A stretch of 64,000 nucleotides of DNA from Euglena gracilis (GCA_039621445.1 CP154957.1:36296696-36360695), one strand, 5' to 3'; shown: positions 1 through 12,597, numbered from the stretch's first letter. The notes: generated by a model not told the origin, from the sequence alone. Translations and numbers: made by a program.

Positions 1-2540
1 CTTGGAGCCAGCACACCCCAGGAATGCTTCCCGTGAGAAACAGGGCGCGCTGGCTCCCAGGCGGAGACAGGGGCTGACCCCTCCAGCGGCACCTGTTTTT
101 TGGGGGGGACTTCGTGGGCCAAGGGGTTGCAAGTATGGTTTTGCAACTTGAGATTTCCGTTTGAAGTGTCCAGAAAGAAACAAAGAATGGGTGTTTGGTG
201 AACATTAGAGTGGAGATGAAACGCACAGAAGGCTTCAATGACATTTGAACGCCTTATCTTCGAGCCTTGAACAGAAGTACCTCTTTTCACGCTTTGGTCA
301 GACGTAGGGCGAGGGACGTGGACCTTCCAAGCAGGAAATAAGCCCCTCGGCGATTCCGTTTTTCTGACCTCTCCGCCTCCCACCCTCCCAAGTGTTCTTC
401 TTTGCCTTCAGGCACTGGCATCACCTCCCCAACGCAGCCTCTTAGTTCTTACCACGCTGGCTGAATTTTTTTCTCGGTTGGCCTGGCATTCATGTGCAGG
501 TGTTGCATTCACACCAACCCGGCTGTGTCCAGTGTCACGTTGCAAAATTTGGCATTTAGGTTTGTATCCCAATATTCCAAGTAATTGCAAAGGGAAGTTT
601 GCATGTGTGCGTTGGTGGGTGGCTGGGTGCCGGGGAATCATTGTGGAAGAGCACGTTACGCACCTTACAACACGAAATTAGTCAAAAAAGGTAAAATACC
701 CATCTGTGGATTACCCAAAGCGGTCCTTAATACAATTCCCCCCATCTCAACACATTCAATCGAAAGTACACAGGAGAAATGACCGAATAAAATATATTTC
801 TTGGTGAAAACAGGTCGGATTGGGGGGGAATGATTTCTAGCTTTCTTTGAGCATTTTTTCTAACACTCTTGGAGCATTGCCCATTACCAACAACATGCTT
901 CCAACTTTTTTGTGATTTTCAACCTGTGCCATGGTCTATGGGCGGTCCTTGAGGGGTGGTCCAAAACAAAAAAATCCTGTCCCTTAAGAACGGTCGTGGG
1001 ATGCCTCAGCTTCAGGATTTGCAGTACTCCCCCCCGGCTGCAGCTAACCAAAATCGTCCAATGGAATTTCTGAATTTTGCACAAAAAAATTTGACCCCAA
1101 ATTCTGCCAAAAAAGCCTTTTTTTGGCATTTTTGGGAACAAAATATAGCAATTTAGTATAATAAAAAAAAAACTCGTTTGCACATCGGCATGCAGTATTG
1201 CAGGAAACCCGGGACCCTCCCCCTGGGGGGGGGTTCTTTCTCTTTTCCTGCAGCCAGTCCATTTTTCCGAATTCCCAAGTGGAGTCAAGGAATTCCATAA
1301 GCCGAAGGGGACCCCACCTGGGGGAGGGGGGGCACCCAATACTTTTTCCAGCCAGCAGGAGTGTCAAATACAGTTTGGCCACGCTGAAGCCAGGCAGGAC
1401 CAAGAAAATTCTCGACGCAGAGTGCTGAAATTTTTTGAAAAAGGAGTCAAAAAAATGGCCAAAAAATGAACTTTTAGGTTTTTCCCTCAGAAGTTTGACT
1501 GAAAAGATTTCAATCCAGCTGGATTTCTGTTTTTTTGCCTGTTTTTGGGGAACCAAAAACCGGGTCCAGCGGCTGGTGACCCCCCCCCCCGGTCCAACTG
1601 GCCGGGTAGAGCAGCTTTCATTTGCGCCCCCATTCGCCGACTTGTGAAGACTGACTGGGGGTGCGCATTGTACAATGGAAATAGGTTTTCAAGGTTCTAT
1701 GGGTCGAAGTTTTCCCATCTGGAATTCACGACCTTACGGTCATCCCCTCTGGGTAGTTGCCGGTGATTGCTTATTTGTAAGAATCTCCACCAGGCTGTAT
1801 TTTAGTCGGGTGCCGACCCCCCCCCGGGGGGGGGGGGAGTGCCTGCCTGGGCAGGCACCCCAAGGCACTCCAAATCCGACCCCCCCCCCGGGGGGGCGGG
1901 CACACGGCCAATTGTGCCCTAGCACAACCCCGGCGCCAAAGGCGCCGGGGAGCCAAAAATGGCCTATTTTCAAAGGAATGTGTCCGGGCACAGGCCGAAA
2001 TCCGACCCCCCCCTGGGGGGGGTAGTGCCTGCCTGGGCAGGCACTCACAGGCACCCCCCCCCCCACCCCCCCCCGGGTTGGTAAAAAACAGCCTGATCTC
2101 CACCAGGTCTGTGTTCGCCACATTCTCATGCGGCGATTTTTCAGAAGTTAGCTGCAACAAGGGCGCATTTTTTTGGCCTTTTTGCCAGCTTTTTTGACCC
2201 CAAAATTGATGCCCAAAAGTGGTCCCCCAGGCCCCCTCCCTCCTGGGGAGGTTGGGTACTCTCACATGTGGCACAAAGTGGGGAGTGGCAAAGGGTAAAG
2301 GGGTAAGTCTTGCTGGCCAGTTTTGAAGACATTCCCTTTGACAAATCAAAGCAAAAGAAAAGTACGTCCAAGGGAAAACAGGCGCAAGAAATTCGCCAGT
2401 GTGTTTCCCAACTTCATAACACACTCACAAATGATTGCGCCAATCACGAACAACCACAAACAACCTCAAAAAAAAACACAAGTTAAGATTTTTGTCCCAT
2501 TGATGAACAGGTTCCTTCAAGGAAAAATTGGCAGCTTTTA
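1..2540. other. Gene-poor repeat region
   Basis: No coding region can be supported here. The sequence mixes T/A-rich stretches of the 'aaaattttt' type with runs of 8-12 G or C. A segment near 930-1010 (a 'ggtccttgaggggtggtcc' type sequence) has relatives near 54,090 and 61,780, so dispersed repeats are present. Reading frames on both strands are interrupted or low-complexity. Confidence 0.6.
1839..2044. repeat. Pair of GTGCCTGCC hairpins
   Basis: Two copies of the 20-base inverted repeat GTGCCTGCCTGGGCAGGCAC lie at 1839-1858 and 2025-2044, each beside a run of C and G. Related forms with CCCTAG loops appear near 28,502 and 61,140. Between them, near 1930, is another hairpin of the GGCGCC type. 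They appear to be pieces of a dispersed hairpin-bearing repeat family. Confidence 0.7.
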
Positions 2541-3260
2541 ATCACTGGCCCCCAAGGGCAGGGCAGTACGGGAATCGGCCAAACAGCCAGGGTGGTCGGT
2601 GGGGGGGGGGTCGACCCCAGGGTTTGATATAAGGAGGGCGTACATGGTTTAGGTGGGGGGGGGCCCCCCCCCCCCCCCCCCCCCTCCTGGCCCGCAGGGG
2701 GGTCCGGACCGACCCTGGGGGGGGTATCCGGGACCCCCCCCCCAAAAAAGGGTCAATTTTTTCCTCCGGCGCTTTGCGCCGAGAATTTTTTGCATTTTTG
2801 GCACATTTTTGCCCAAAAAGTGCCCAAAATGGCACTTTTGGTCGTTTTGGGGGGTCAAAAATTTTCGGTCAACCAGACCGCGCAACTGTTTAGGTGGGGG
2901 GGGGGTGTCCCCCACCCCCCCCCCCTCCTGGCCCGCAGGGGGGGTCCGGACCACCCCCCCACCTGTCCTTATATCGAACCCTGGTCGACCCCCCCACCCC
3001 CTGCATGGTGGGTGGGTGGTCGACCCCCCCCATCTCGGTCCAACCCCTCCTCGTTTAACCACTGGGCCCCCTTGGGCAGGGGTGTACAGGAAGGCCTGGT
3101 GGTGGGGGGTCGATCCCCCACCCAGGAGGTGGGGGGGGATGGGGGGGGGTGGTCCACCCCCCCACCCGCCACAGCGTTTTCACAGGTTTTTTTTAACAAA
3201 TCCACCCAGCGCCGAAGGCGCCGGGAAAAATTTTGGGGTCGAAAGTTGGTGCTCCCATAA
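2541..3260. repeat. G/C-tract dispersed repeat block with internal direct repeat
   Basis: The block carries long G and C runs, GTCGACC-type palindromes and a GGCGCTTTGCGCC hairpin near 2770. A segment with the core ctcctggcccgcagggg occurs twice (about 2680-2715 and 2925-2955). Similar blocks occur near 5,200, 28,000, 48,500 and 63,000. Long proline/glycine reading frames here are low-complexity shadows. Confidence 0.6.
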
Positions 3261-3361
3261 ATGCAGGAGGACCCCCGCGTTTAAGAAGCGGGACTGGAGC
3301 CGCATTCGTTGGAGATGTCCCAGACAAATGTCCAGTTCGGATGGGATGGGGGTCAGGGACA

Positions 3362-3376
3362 GGGTTAGGGTTAGGG
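3362..3376 (+). repeat. Short interstitial TTAGGG motif
   Basis: GGGTTAGGGTTAGGG occurs once, followed by degenerate relatives (gggaatagggtggaggttagg). This is a telomere-type unit in only two to three copies, too short to be a telomere; chance in G-rich sequence is possible. Confidence 0.4.
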
Positions 3377-3379
3377 AAT

Positions 3380-5190
3380 AGGGTGGAGGTTAGGATTTAG
3401 GCCAAGTTGGACCAAGAATTAAGCCAAATTTTGGGTCGGATGTCGGCCCAATTTTGACCTAACCTCCTAACGTTGGGCCTCACCCTGACCCTAATCCCTT
3501 TCGGAACAACAACCCAAACCCCTAAAAAAAAACGGACCCCCCCCCGGGTCAGGGAGTCCGAAGTGGAGATTTCCTGACTGGTGTTTTGAAAGTGGGACAG
3601 TGACCCACAGTACGGCAGTAAGCAATGTGAACACGATCTTTCCCCCGGGCGCATTCAGGGGTGCCAGTTCCCAGCTGAGGGTCGGCCGGCCGGCCCTGTG
3701 CGAAGGTTGCTCCAACCACCACACTCGCTTCGCTTACCAACACCCAACCCCCCCCTTCAGAGAGCCCGTACATCGGCGCCGTTGCCACCTCGCAAACCCA
3801 CTTCCCACCACACCATCCACCTGCATTTCAATACCAGGACGTGTGATGTGTTGTGCATCTGGAATTTGGCCCGATTTTCATTTTGTGAGTGGAACGTAAA
3901 CCCCCCCCATTTATAAACCACACGGGGTTAATGGGATCTGGTTTGGTTGGTCAGCCGAAGGGGGTTTTATAAGTCAAGGATTTGTTAGCAAAATCCGTTT
4001 TGGCAAATATGGTCAAAAATGGCATTTTTGATGATGGTCGGTCTCAAAGAGTTGCCAAAAATCAGTTTTTGTGTGGTTTGCCGCCAAGAAAGTCGTTCGG
4101 GCGGGTTTCATTTTTCTTCCCCAGGGGGGTTTTTTTAGTCAAGGTTTGGTTGATCGGCCCAGTGGGGTTTTACAAGTGGGTGGGGTTCACAGTTCTCTGT
4201 TTTCGCTTTTTTGTGTTCCTTTGTGCATTTGAGCAAAGGAACACAAATTTTGTTTTATGGGGGTCCGGGTCCAGGTATCTGAATTACTGCTTGCACGCTC
4301 TGCATGATTTTGCAGGGGTGAGATAACTGGGCGGGGGGGTGTGCCAAAAAAGGTGGTTCCAAGAACTGGGCACCCCCAAGTTTTATGTTCAGGAGGTCAG
4401 AAGAGCGAGGAAATTTTCAACAACGCTATATTGCAGCGAGTTTTTAATAGCAGATTCTGGGAGTCTAGATTTCGAGGTGCGAGCTGCGTCATCTGCTTTT
4501 GGGGTGACCAACTGTTGGAATCCTTCATTGGGAGAGTTTTGTCAGGAAGAAAAGGTTGTGCGCAGGAGAAGATCGTGCCATTAATTGGCCAGCCACAAGG
4601 CATCTGGGGAAGGGGGTTTTATAAATACAGGAACGAAATGGATTTGTTCAGTGAGGGGTGCCCCCGCTGGGCAGGGCTGTATGGGAATCCTCGCAACCCT
4701 ATGGGTGGTAAACCCCCCCCAAAGAGAAGATCCCCAAAAACACCCCCCCCCCCCAAATAGAAGCCCTCGCCCTCGGGTTTCCCGCCAAAAATCCAGATAA
4801 CAGCCCCCCCCCCCCCCAGGCAGCCGTACGTATTCAAGACGCTGGCAAAATGCAAACACACAAATGCAAGGTGGATCAGATTCTTTGGGGGCATCGAGTG
4901 ACATCTTCAAGGAACTCTGGCATGTTCCAAAGAACGCACACATGAAAAGGAGTTATTTCCACGTCAACAGAAATCCAAAAGGCGGACTTTTTACACCCGG
5001 TGCGAAGCGCCGAAGGTTTTTTGGGCCACACTCCAGGGTACCCAATTAGAAGCCCCCCCTCGGGTTTTCCGCAGACTGGCCGAATAGTAGCCCCGGGGGC
5101 TTCTAGTTAAGGGGGGGGGTTGGGGGGGTTCTGACCTCCCCCACTCCACCTTCCCGTATTTCTGGGGGCGCCAATTTTTAGGTCAGAATT
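3380..5190. other. No recognisable gene
   Basis: Both strands were read for exons with GC-rich third positions and plausible splice ends, and none stood out. The stretch holds short G and C runs and A/T-rich segments resembling dispersed repeats elsewhere in the window. A GCGAAGCGCC hairpin lies near 5003. Confidence 0.5.
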
Positions 5191-5196
5191 GTCTTT

Positions 5197-6750
5197 CGGC
5201 GCCAAAGGCGACAAAGGAATTTTCTTTGAGCGGGTGCCATGGTGGGTGGGGGGTTGACCCCCCAACCTCCGGGGCGGGGGAGCCACCCCCCCCCACCAGG
5301 CCTTCCCATACAGCCCTGCCGCTAGGGGGTCATGCATCAACTGCCTTTTCGAACATGCCCTGTGCATGGTGGATGGTTCCCTGTCTTGTCTTCTTGCCGG
5401 CATGGCCCCCAGACAACTATATATCCTCCTGGTGAGCAGGCTGGGCCAAATTTGTTTCAGTGGGTATGCTTAAGGAGGAAATTTGCCGTGGGTCTTCGGC
5501 GGTGGGGAGGCGACAGCGGGGGGAATGGAAAAAAGGCACCATTTTGTTGCATATGCGCCATCAGCATGTTTGGGGGGGGGGGAGGTGGTCTCCACTGAGA
5601 CCAACCTTCCAGCAGATGGAGGCGTGCAGGTGGGGCCAGCCTGTGCCTGTGTCCGGCCGCCGTGCGGCGGGGACATGGCTTACCCAACCACCCAGAGGCT
5701 GCCTGGGGTCCCTCCTCCTTCCCACTCCCACCGGCCCCCGCTGCCCACCGTTCCCTGCCTGCAGCATCAGCGGACAGAAGTGTCGAGTTGGAAGCAGGGG
5801 TAATTTTTCAGAGTTCCAAAACTGACTGTTTTTGTTTCAAGTTTTTAAGGGTGTTTCTTTTTTTTTCTGCTGGGGTTGACTGATAAGGTCCCAAGGATTC
5901 CAGAAATGATGTTTCGTCCTGGAGTCTTTTCCCAGATTTCGCAATTTCATTTTATCCTGGAAGTAGAATGTTTTTCAACGGTTTTTTGAGCCGTTTTTGG
6001 CCAAAAAAAATAAGGGTTTTCCAGGTTTTTTAAACGCTTTTTAAGGCGATTTAAAAAAAACAATGCATGCTTTGGAGGCCTAAAAGGTGTTTCTTGTTCA
6101 CCCCCCCCACCTCGCTTGGCCTACAGGGACCTTTGGCAATTGTTGGCCCCCAAGGTTTCAAAGTTTCAATTTCAGTCCCTCAAAGGCGACAAAGGAATTT
6201 CTTTGAGAGGATGGGGGGGCAAAACGGGGGGGGGAGCCGGGACCATACAGCGGGGGGTCATGCATCAAACTGCCTTTCGAACATGCGGGGGTGGATGGTT
6301 CCCTGTCTGTCTTGCCGGCATGGACGGGTCTGGGGAGGGTGGGCGGGGGGGCGGGGATGGGGGGAGGGGCGGGGGGGGGGTGGGGGGGGGGGCGGGGGCA
6401 GGGGAGGGGGGGGGGGGGGGGGGGGCGGGGTGGGGGGGGGAGTGGGGCGGGGGGGGAAGGGGGTGTGGGGGCGGGGGGGGGGTACCCAAAGAGCTGGGGA
6501 AGCGGGGGGGGTGAGAGGGGGGGGGGCGGGGGTGGGGGGGGGGAGGGAGGGTGGGGTTGATCTGGGGGGGTGGTCCAAGGATTGTGGTGGGTTTCGTCCT
6601 GGAGTCTTTGGTTTCGCAATTTGTGTTTCCTGGGTAGAATGTTTTTTTTTTTTTTGTAAGTTTCAGGTTTTTTTTTTTTTTTTTTTTGGGTTTTTGTTTT
6701 TTGTTTAGTTTTTTTTTTTGTTTTTTTTTGTCCATTTGCCCACAGCTTCA
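5197..6750. repeat. Tandem duplication with a simplified second copy
   Basis: Copy A (about 5197-6060) and copy B (about 6184-6750) share anchors in the same order: 'ggcgacaaaggaatt', 'gggtcatgcatcaa', 'ggatggttccctgtct', 'tcctggagtctt' and 'gtagaatgttttt'. Between anchors, copy A is complex sequence, while copy B is almost only G (6340-6560) or T (6640-6735). The G-rich and T-rich reading frames here are not genes. An assembly or consensus error is the simplest explanation; real homopolymer expansion is the alternative. Confidence 0.75.
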
Positions 6751-9360
6751 ACTTTAAGTTTCAACGATCCTTAAAACCCTCCAGAGAACTGTTTTTCTTT
6801 GGGTGTTGCTTACACACAGATTCCCCGTGGCATTGTCACTAAGCATTTTGGAACAAATTGCTATTCTTTTTCTCATCACAGGTTGATGGAACCTGTGTGA
6901 AAATGTGTAGAAGTCGCTTGTCTAATGAGCACGGAGTGCAAATATTTTCAGGTGTTTTGCGACGTTTTCACTTCCGGTTTGGTTAATATGAGAGGTCTGG
7001 AGTTGGGGTTGGGACCATACGATTGCTTAAGGCGTGTCTGACTTAAGGTGGTTGATTGTTTTTTTCGGGGTGAACTGGTTTTGGATTCCGAATCCCCCCC
7101 GGGGTCAGCCAGGAACCGCCCAAGGTGCAAAAAAAAATTGGGCGTTGACCAAAATCCATTGGTTTTGAAGAATTTCAGCCAGAGTGGCCCAGAGGCGGGG
7201 AGAAGCAGGTGACTGGTTTTTTGGCAGTGGAAAGTGACCCCCTCCCCCAAAAGGGGGGTTCAGTAAGCAGTGGGCATGGTTGGGACAGCTGTCGAACAGG
7301 ATGTGTTAGAGCCCCCCCCCCCCGCACATCAGCACCGCGACTGCCAACAACGGCACCATCGGCGGGAAGCCCCAGCCAGGGAACGCCGTGCTTGCATTCC
7401 CAGGTGTGCACCGAGCTGCGCCCTGAGCTTTGAGTGCCTGTTTTGATTGGCACAGTGCCTCCAACCCCCCATCCACCTCACAGCAGGTCCTTGTACAGCA
7501 TGCGTCCATCTCGGTGGCTGGGGTCTGATTCGGGTGATTCGTGGCTGGGCCAAGGAATTGGGTTTGCTCTGGTTGCGACGAAGGGCGGATGCATCCGGGT
7601 TCCACCTGCCACTAAGGGCATGGGTGACCGGGGGGAACTTGAACAGAAAAAATTGTTGTGGGAGACATTCTGGGCGAAATTTTTTTGACAATTTTTCAGA
7701 GAAATCTAATTTCCTCCAATGCATGCCCAATGATTTTCTTCGGCGGTTTGTGCCGATTCTCTTGACATGTAACCCCCCCCCTAATGTAAGCATGGGTGCG
7801 TGGACGGGGTGCCCTTCTATTTGGACCCTCCTATAGCGGACCGCCTCCTTCGGCGGTGGGGGTGTTTTTATTTGGACCCTTTAGCGGCCCCGCATTTTTA
7901 TTGGGGGGTGGGTTATTTCTTCTTCCAAATTACCTGTGGAGTTTTTTTGCTTTATTTTGCAATTTGGAGGTTGGATGTTTTCCATTTTGGATTTGGATTT
8001 CGGAAGCCTGAGATTTGAATGTGACTTCCCCTAAAAACTGAATTCCCGAGATTTTTTTTGTCCAGATTTTTTCCCTCACAGACCTCACCTTCATCCCACC
8101 CCTCCCAGGCCCTCCGCACCTTCTTTGAGCCACAGAGGCGACCAACAGACACCCAGGCCGTTGCTGCTCCAGGAGTGGCAACCACAGTTTTCCCCTGCCA
8201 AGGATGAATGGGGATGAAAAGAAGTTTTGATTGATGCCCAGGGGTGCTATGAGTTACAATCTGCTGTGATGATGGAAGACAATGGTCGTTGGGCTATTAG
8301 CAGAAATGTTGCAAGAAAATCACAAAAATGGATGAAATTGGTGCAGAAAATATGCACCCATTTTTCAAAAAGGCCCCAAAAAATGCCAAAAAAAGTGACC
8401 ATTGGAGCCTGTGGATGTGGAGGGGTTTTGGGGTCGATTTTTGACTTCCCCCCAAATGAAAAACCCCCCACCTGGACCCCAATTTCGAGTGTCCAAATAA
8501 TAAACCGGGGGGGTTATTTTTGGGGGGGTTACATTTATACCGACTCCCCCATTACACCGACCCCCTGGAGAAAAAAAAGCAAAAATACATTTATACCAAC
8601 CCCCTCTCTTGCATTTGGTGTGCACAAGGTCATCCACAAAAAAGCACAAGGAGGTCACAATAAACACGAAAAGGCACGCAGGCTCACCCCAGCATCCAAG
8701 TTTTGGCGAAATGTGAACAGATGGATGGTTGTTTATTCGGGGTGGACGACGAAACAGGGGAGAGGAAGAATGCAAAATTTCTCGTCCCTGCCCCCCCCCC
8801 CAGCCGAGCACCTTGACCCATTTATACCGATATTTTTTCAGGCCAAAACTGAACAAAATGGCCAAAAATTGGTCGAGAAATGGTCGTAACTTGGGCTCGG
8901 CGGGGAGTTGCGGGGAAATCAAAATACTGTTAGATGGGGCATTTTGAGGGCTTCAATTTAGGTCTCTGGACATTTCCTTTGATTCCCACCATTTTTGAGA
9001 AATTTCAGGGAAAAAATTTTGACCCCCAAAAAGGGCCCAAATTTTGCACTCAATGGCGAGAAGTTCGGCGACCGAAAACTGGAGGTAGGAGGGTCCCCCC
9101 CCCCCAGATCCCATACAAGCCTGGGGGGGTAGAGGGTTGATACTACTGGCACAGGGCGTGTGACTTTTTTTCCGGTGACACCGAGGACAGCGCACCCCTG
9201 GGGCGGTCGGGGGACCCCGCCGCAGCGCAACCCCAAGGACAGCTGGGGGACAGGGAAGGAAAAAGACAAAGGCCTCTGGACGGTCGACCACAGGGGGGAG
9301 TTTGCCCGGCCACAGGCCCACAACCGTGTCATTGGAAAAAAGTCACACACCCCGTGCCAG
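6750..9360. other. No convincing gene; repeat remnants
   Basis: The stretch holds T/A-rich repeat remnants, G runs and a copy (8925-9000) of a dispersed repeat that also occurs inverted near 23,450-23,530 (shared core ggacatttcctttgatt). A GC-rich patch at 7320-7530 could hide short minus-strand exons, one frame ending in a hydrophobic segment, but neither splice ends nor homology support it. Confidence 0.45.
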
Positions 9361-9365
9361 TGGCA

Positions 9366-9475
9366 TAGATAGACAGATAGATAGAAAGATGGATGGATGG
9401 ATGGATGGATGGATAGATAGATAGATAGATAGATAAATGGATGGATGGATGGATGGATGGATAGAATAGAATAGA
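9366..9475. repeat. GATA/GGAT microsatellite
   Basis: Tandem gata and ggat tetranucleotides alternate in blocks over about 110 bp. The tyrosine/isoleucine/serine-rich reading frames across it are simple-repeat translations. Confidence 0.9.
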
Positions 9476-9516
9476 TATGTAGATTTATCACAAAAGAAGA
9501 ATGAGAAATATCTTTT

Positions 9517-9676
9517 TTGATGAAGATCTTTGAGCTTTCAAAACTGGTTGAAAAATCTCTGCAGAGCCTTTGTCATCATGTTTACAAAATTGGTCACCTG
9601 GAGCTTCCTCAGAACCTGGTCATCAGGAGGCTCCACAGAGCCTACGCAGGGCCTGTGCGGGAGCTTCCTCCAGGTA
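9517..9676 (+). CDS. Candidate exon, unknown protein
   Basis: An open segment begins with two ATG codons and runs about 53 codons to a GT donor (CTCCAG followed by gtaattg). The protein is charged and helix-like (ELSKLVEKSL, then RRLHRAYAGPV) and not low-complexity, unlike most frames nearby. It might be the first coding exon of a plus-strand gene that includes the better exon at 10,887-11,066, but I could not find intervening exons that link them. No family is recognised. Confidence 0.4.
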
Positions 9677-10120
9677 ATTGGGAGGGTTGTGTACGGTTGG
9701 GGGTTACAAAGTGTTCTAATCAGGTGAGTTCAATGGAGGTGAGTTCACCACTCAAATGAAGCACAAGCCTCAGGATTTTTTTCTCTGGACAGCAGCGGCA
9801 AACCAAGGTCTGCCTTTGTGGGGCAATCCCACTCCAGCAGGAAACACTGTGTGGCCCCTGGCAGCTGGGTTGGTGCGAAGGCTTGAAGCACGCATAGGTG
9901 CATGCATCCATCTGTGGATTTGCATCAAGTCATAACAAAGTACAGTGCATGGCAGCGCGGTGGCCGTGCAGTGCAGTGCCATGGCAACAGCATTCCTGTG
10001 CTTTTTTTGGTCGAAAATGAAGATGAATGGCAGCCCAGTGACATTGCAGTGGCAGTGCAGTGAAGCGGAAGTGCAGTGGCAGGCCTCGATGCCTTCCTGT
10101 CAAAAGCCATGCACGTCTTG

Positions 10121-10153
10121 TGTCCGCATGTGCGTGCGTGTGTCCGCATGTGC

Positions 10154-10195
<42 letters not shown>
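10121..10195. repeat. GT microsatellite preceded by a 20-bp direct repeat
   Basis: The 20-mer tgtccgcatgtgcgtgcgtg occurs twice in tandem (10121-10140 and 10141-10160) and runs straight into (GT)n up to about 10,195. Confidence 0.9.
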
Positions 10196-10198
<3 letters not shown>

Positions 10199-10886
10199 GC
10201 ATTGTGTGTCTGTGTGTGAGGTACTGTGTGTTCATGTGTGTTGCATAATAAGAAACCCGCAGGACATGTGTACATGTTTATGGAGCAGTTTTTGCCTTGT
10301 TGCATTACCCCTGGTGGGGGTAATGCAAATTGGTGTTGGATTGGTAAATAGCTAAAGGTAAAGGTAAAGGTAAACCTGATGATCTCATCCATCGTCTGTT
10401 TTTCAGCATAAACCCTGTAAGCACATGCACATTGACACACCATCAAGGCTTCGCAGATCCATCTTCAAACCCCTCCAGCTGTCAGACAGGTCGCCAACCT
10501 AATCTTTTTCCAACCTCCCTCTTTTTTTCCCCCTATGGCTCCGAAATGCTCCGAAACCAATTTTTTGCTGTACAGTGGCTGCGTCGGATCACGGACGGAC
10601 CTGTCAGCCCACAGCATGTGTATGGGTGTGTGCTTCACACCAAAGACCGGTCGCAACAGGCATGGTTCTTCTCACAACCCCAGCCACAGCATTTGGATCG
10701 TATTTGAAAGGGGAGGGCAAGGACATCCCTCTTTCACCCCCCCCGGCGCTTTTCCCTCCTCCCATGCAAACTTGGCCACAATAAAGCTGGCCTTCGGTCT
10801 TAACTTGCGACCCTTTTTTATGCTTTTTGGCAAACTTGGGGGGGGGGCGTTCAGACCACCCTTCCCCTGACATCCCTCCTGTACGC

Positions 10887-11066
10887 CGGGAGGCCTTGGA
10901 CTGGCTGCAGATGCACGTGCCAGACGACGATAGGCGAGCAGGCCACCTATCGTTGGAGTGCAAGCTGGTGGAGCTCATCAAGGCCAAGCGGAAGGAGGCC
11001 CCAGAGAGGCAGTTCCTGAAGTTCTGCTATTCCAACAATGGTGCCCGATTCCTCGAGTTGCGCAAG
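10887..11066 (+). CDS. Probable internal exon, unknown protein
   Basis: This is a 60-codon segment with strong GC-rich third positions and a natural amino-acid mix. It begins REALDWLQMH, continues with a charged helix (ECKLVELIKAKRKEAPERQ) and ends FLELRK. It is preceded by CTG plus five bases (a nonconventional-type 3' end) and followed by a GT donor after the AAG codon; its length is a multiple of three with phase 0 at both ends. It is the clearest plus-strand coding segment in the window. No family is recognised, and neighbouring exons were not identified with confidence. Confidence 0.55.
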
Positions 11067-11089
11067 GTCCTCCGACAAGAGCCTCCCAA

Positions 11090-12280
11090 CACCCCCCACC
11101 ATCACCCCAACAACCCTCACCGCCCCCTCTTTGGGAGGTTCAAAAAAATTGCGATAGATAAATTTTCTTCTGGCACACAGCGCCGGGAAAAGAACAAGGT
11201 ACACCTTTTCCCCCCAGTTTTGTGGATATTGCCCAAATTTTGATGTTTTGGGGTTTCCGCAAAAAGAACGTTCGATAAGTTTCAAAAAAATGAGCATTAG
11301 ATTTATTTTCAAAAGGTGGAGTATTTCCCAAAATTTTGGCCTGTTGTCCAGCCCTTTGCCCATCCAAAAAACCGGGGATGTTCCGGGCCCACGTCATTTT
11401 CGAGGGGGAAAAAAGAGGGGGGTCCGACCCCCCAAGGCTTCCCGCCCATCCCTTCAGACAGCCGAGAGCCCGGTTTTCTGAATAAACCTGCGGCTAGTGG
11501 GGGTGTTCTGGGGCGAGGGTGCCCGCCAATCAAAAACCTCTTCCGCACACCAAAATATTTTGGACGTCCAAAGCCTCTTTCGCAGAGATCCGGGTTTGCT
11601 AAAGAGCCCTGTAGTACAGAGCAACGGCTCATGGATGGCCCCCCAAACACGGATTTTCGGACCTTCAGGAATGGTTTCTACAATAATTTCTCCGACTTGC
11701 GGGGTGGTCACCTTCCAAAAAACAAGACCACCGCCACGAACATCAAGAAAGGGAAGAATTTCTGAACTCCCTAGGGGAAAACCGACCGAGAGGAAGGGAG
11801 CGGACTCCGGGTTCTGAGGGGTTAGTGACATGGGCGGAGGACAAGAACACTTTGACACCACTGGCGAGCGAAAGAGATGGTCTCGCAGGGCCTTTTTCGA
11901 AGCCCAAGCACAAAAACCTGCAAGCATGCGCGCGGGGGATGGCCTCAAGGAGGAAGTCCGGAGCCTGCGGTGCTGTGCCTATGGTGGTCGAAGCCGGTGA
12001 TTTCAAAATATCTTTAAAATGGTGGGGGGTCCCCTGAGTGATCAGAACCCTCTGAAATTTCGGGTCAGCTTCCCCTTCTTTTTAATGAAACAAAATCCCA
12101 ATGGGGCAAGATAAGTCGGGCCAGATAACACTTGTGCTGTTCGATCATAACTTGAAACATTTTTTTGCACCCTCCGCCATAAGGCAACGCACAGTGCTGT
12201 CGGTGGCTGTGTGCTGTGTGTGTTGGTGTAAAGGTTCACCCCCCCCCCCAAACCGCAAGCCCCAAAAGCCTCCCGCCACG

Positions 12281-12318
<38 letters not shown>

Positions 12319-12342
12319 ACCCCCCCCCCCCCCCCCCCCCCG

Positions 12343-12373
<31 letters not shown>

Positions 12374-12378
12374 ACCAT

Positions 12379-12409
<31 letters not shown>

Positions 12410-12535
12410 CACCCCCCCCAGTTTTGTGGATATTGTTTTTGATGTTTTGGGGTTTCTTCGTTATTTTTTGTTTTTATTTTCATTTTGTATTTTTTGGCCT
12501 GTTGTCCAGCCCTTTGCCCATCCAAAAAACCCCCC
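11090..12535. repeat. Duplicated segment, second copy reduced to low complexity
   Basis: The stretch 11,212-11,375 ('gttttgtggatattg', 'tttgatgttttggggttt', 'ggcctgttgtccagcccttt') reappears at 12,419-12,530 with the same anchors in the same order. In the second copy the bridging sequence is replaced by T-rich filler, and the flanks (12,280-12,415 and 12,530-12,765) are nearly pure C. This repeats the behaviour seen at 5.2-6.75 kb. Confidence 0.7.
11380..12230. other. No recognisable gene
   Basis: Complex sequence with moderately long open frames on both strands (about 100-165 codons), but none has a recognisable motif, biased third positions or convincing exon ends. Part of it could be an old coding or transposon remnant. 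Confidence 0.35.
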
Positions 12536-12597
12536 ACCCCCCCCCCCCCTTCCCGCCCCCGCCCCCCCCCCCCCCCCCCCCCCCCCCACCCCCCCCG

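Noticed and set aside
3362-3376. Telomere or chromosome end
   Set aside because: Only two to three TTAGGG units with ordinary sequence on both sides.
6158-6751. Long proline- or glycine-rich proteins
   Set aside because: They are translations of poly-G or poly-C tracts on both strands at once; the same applies at 12.1-12.8 kb and 20.5-20.9 kb.
7489-7530. Short minus-strand C-terminal exon (a frame ending GRMLYKDLL-stop)
   Set aside because: Only about a dozen codons and no partner exon could be found; chance cannot be excluded.
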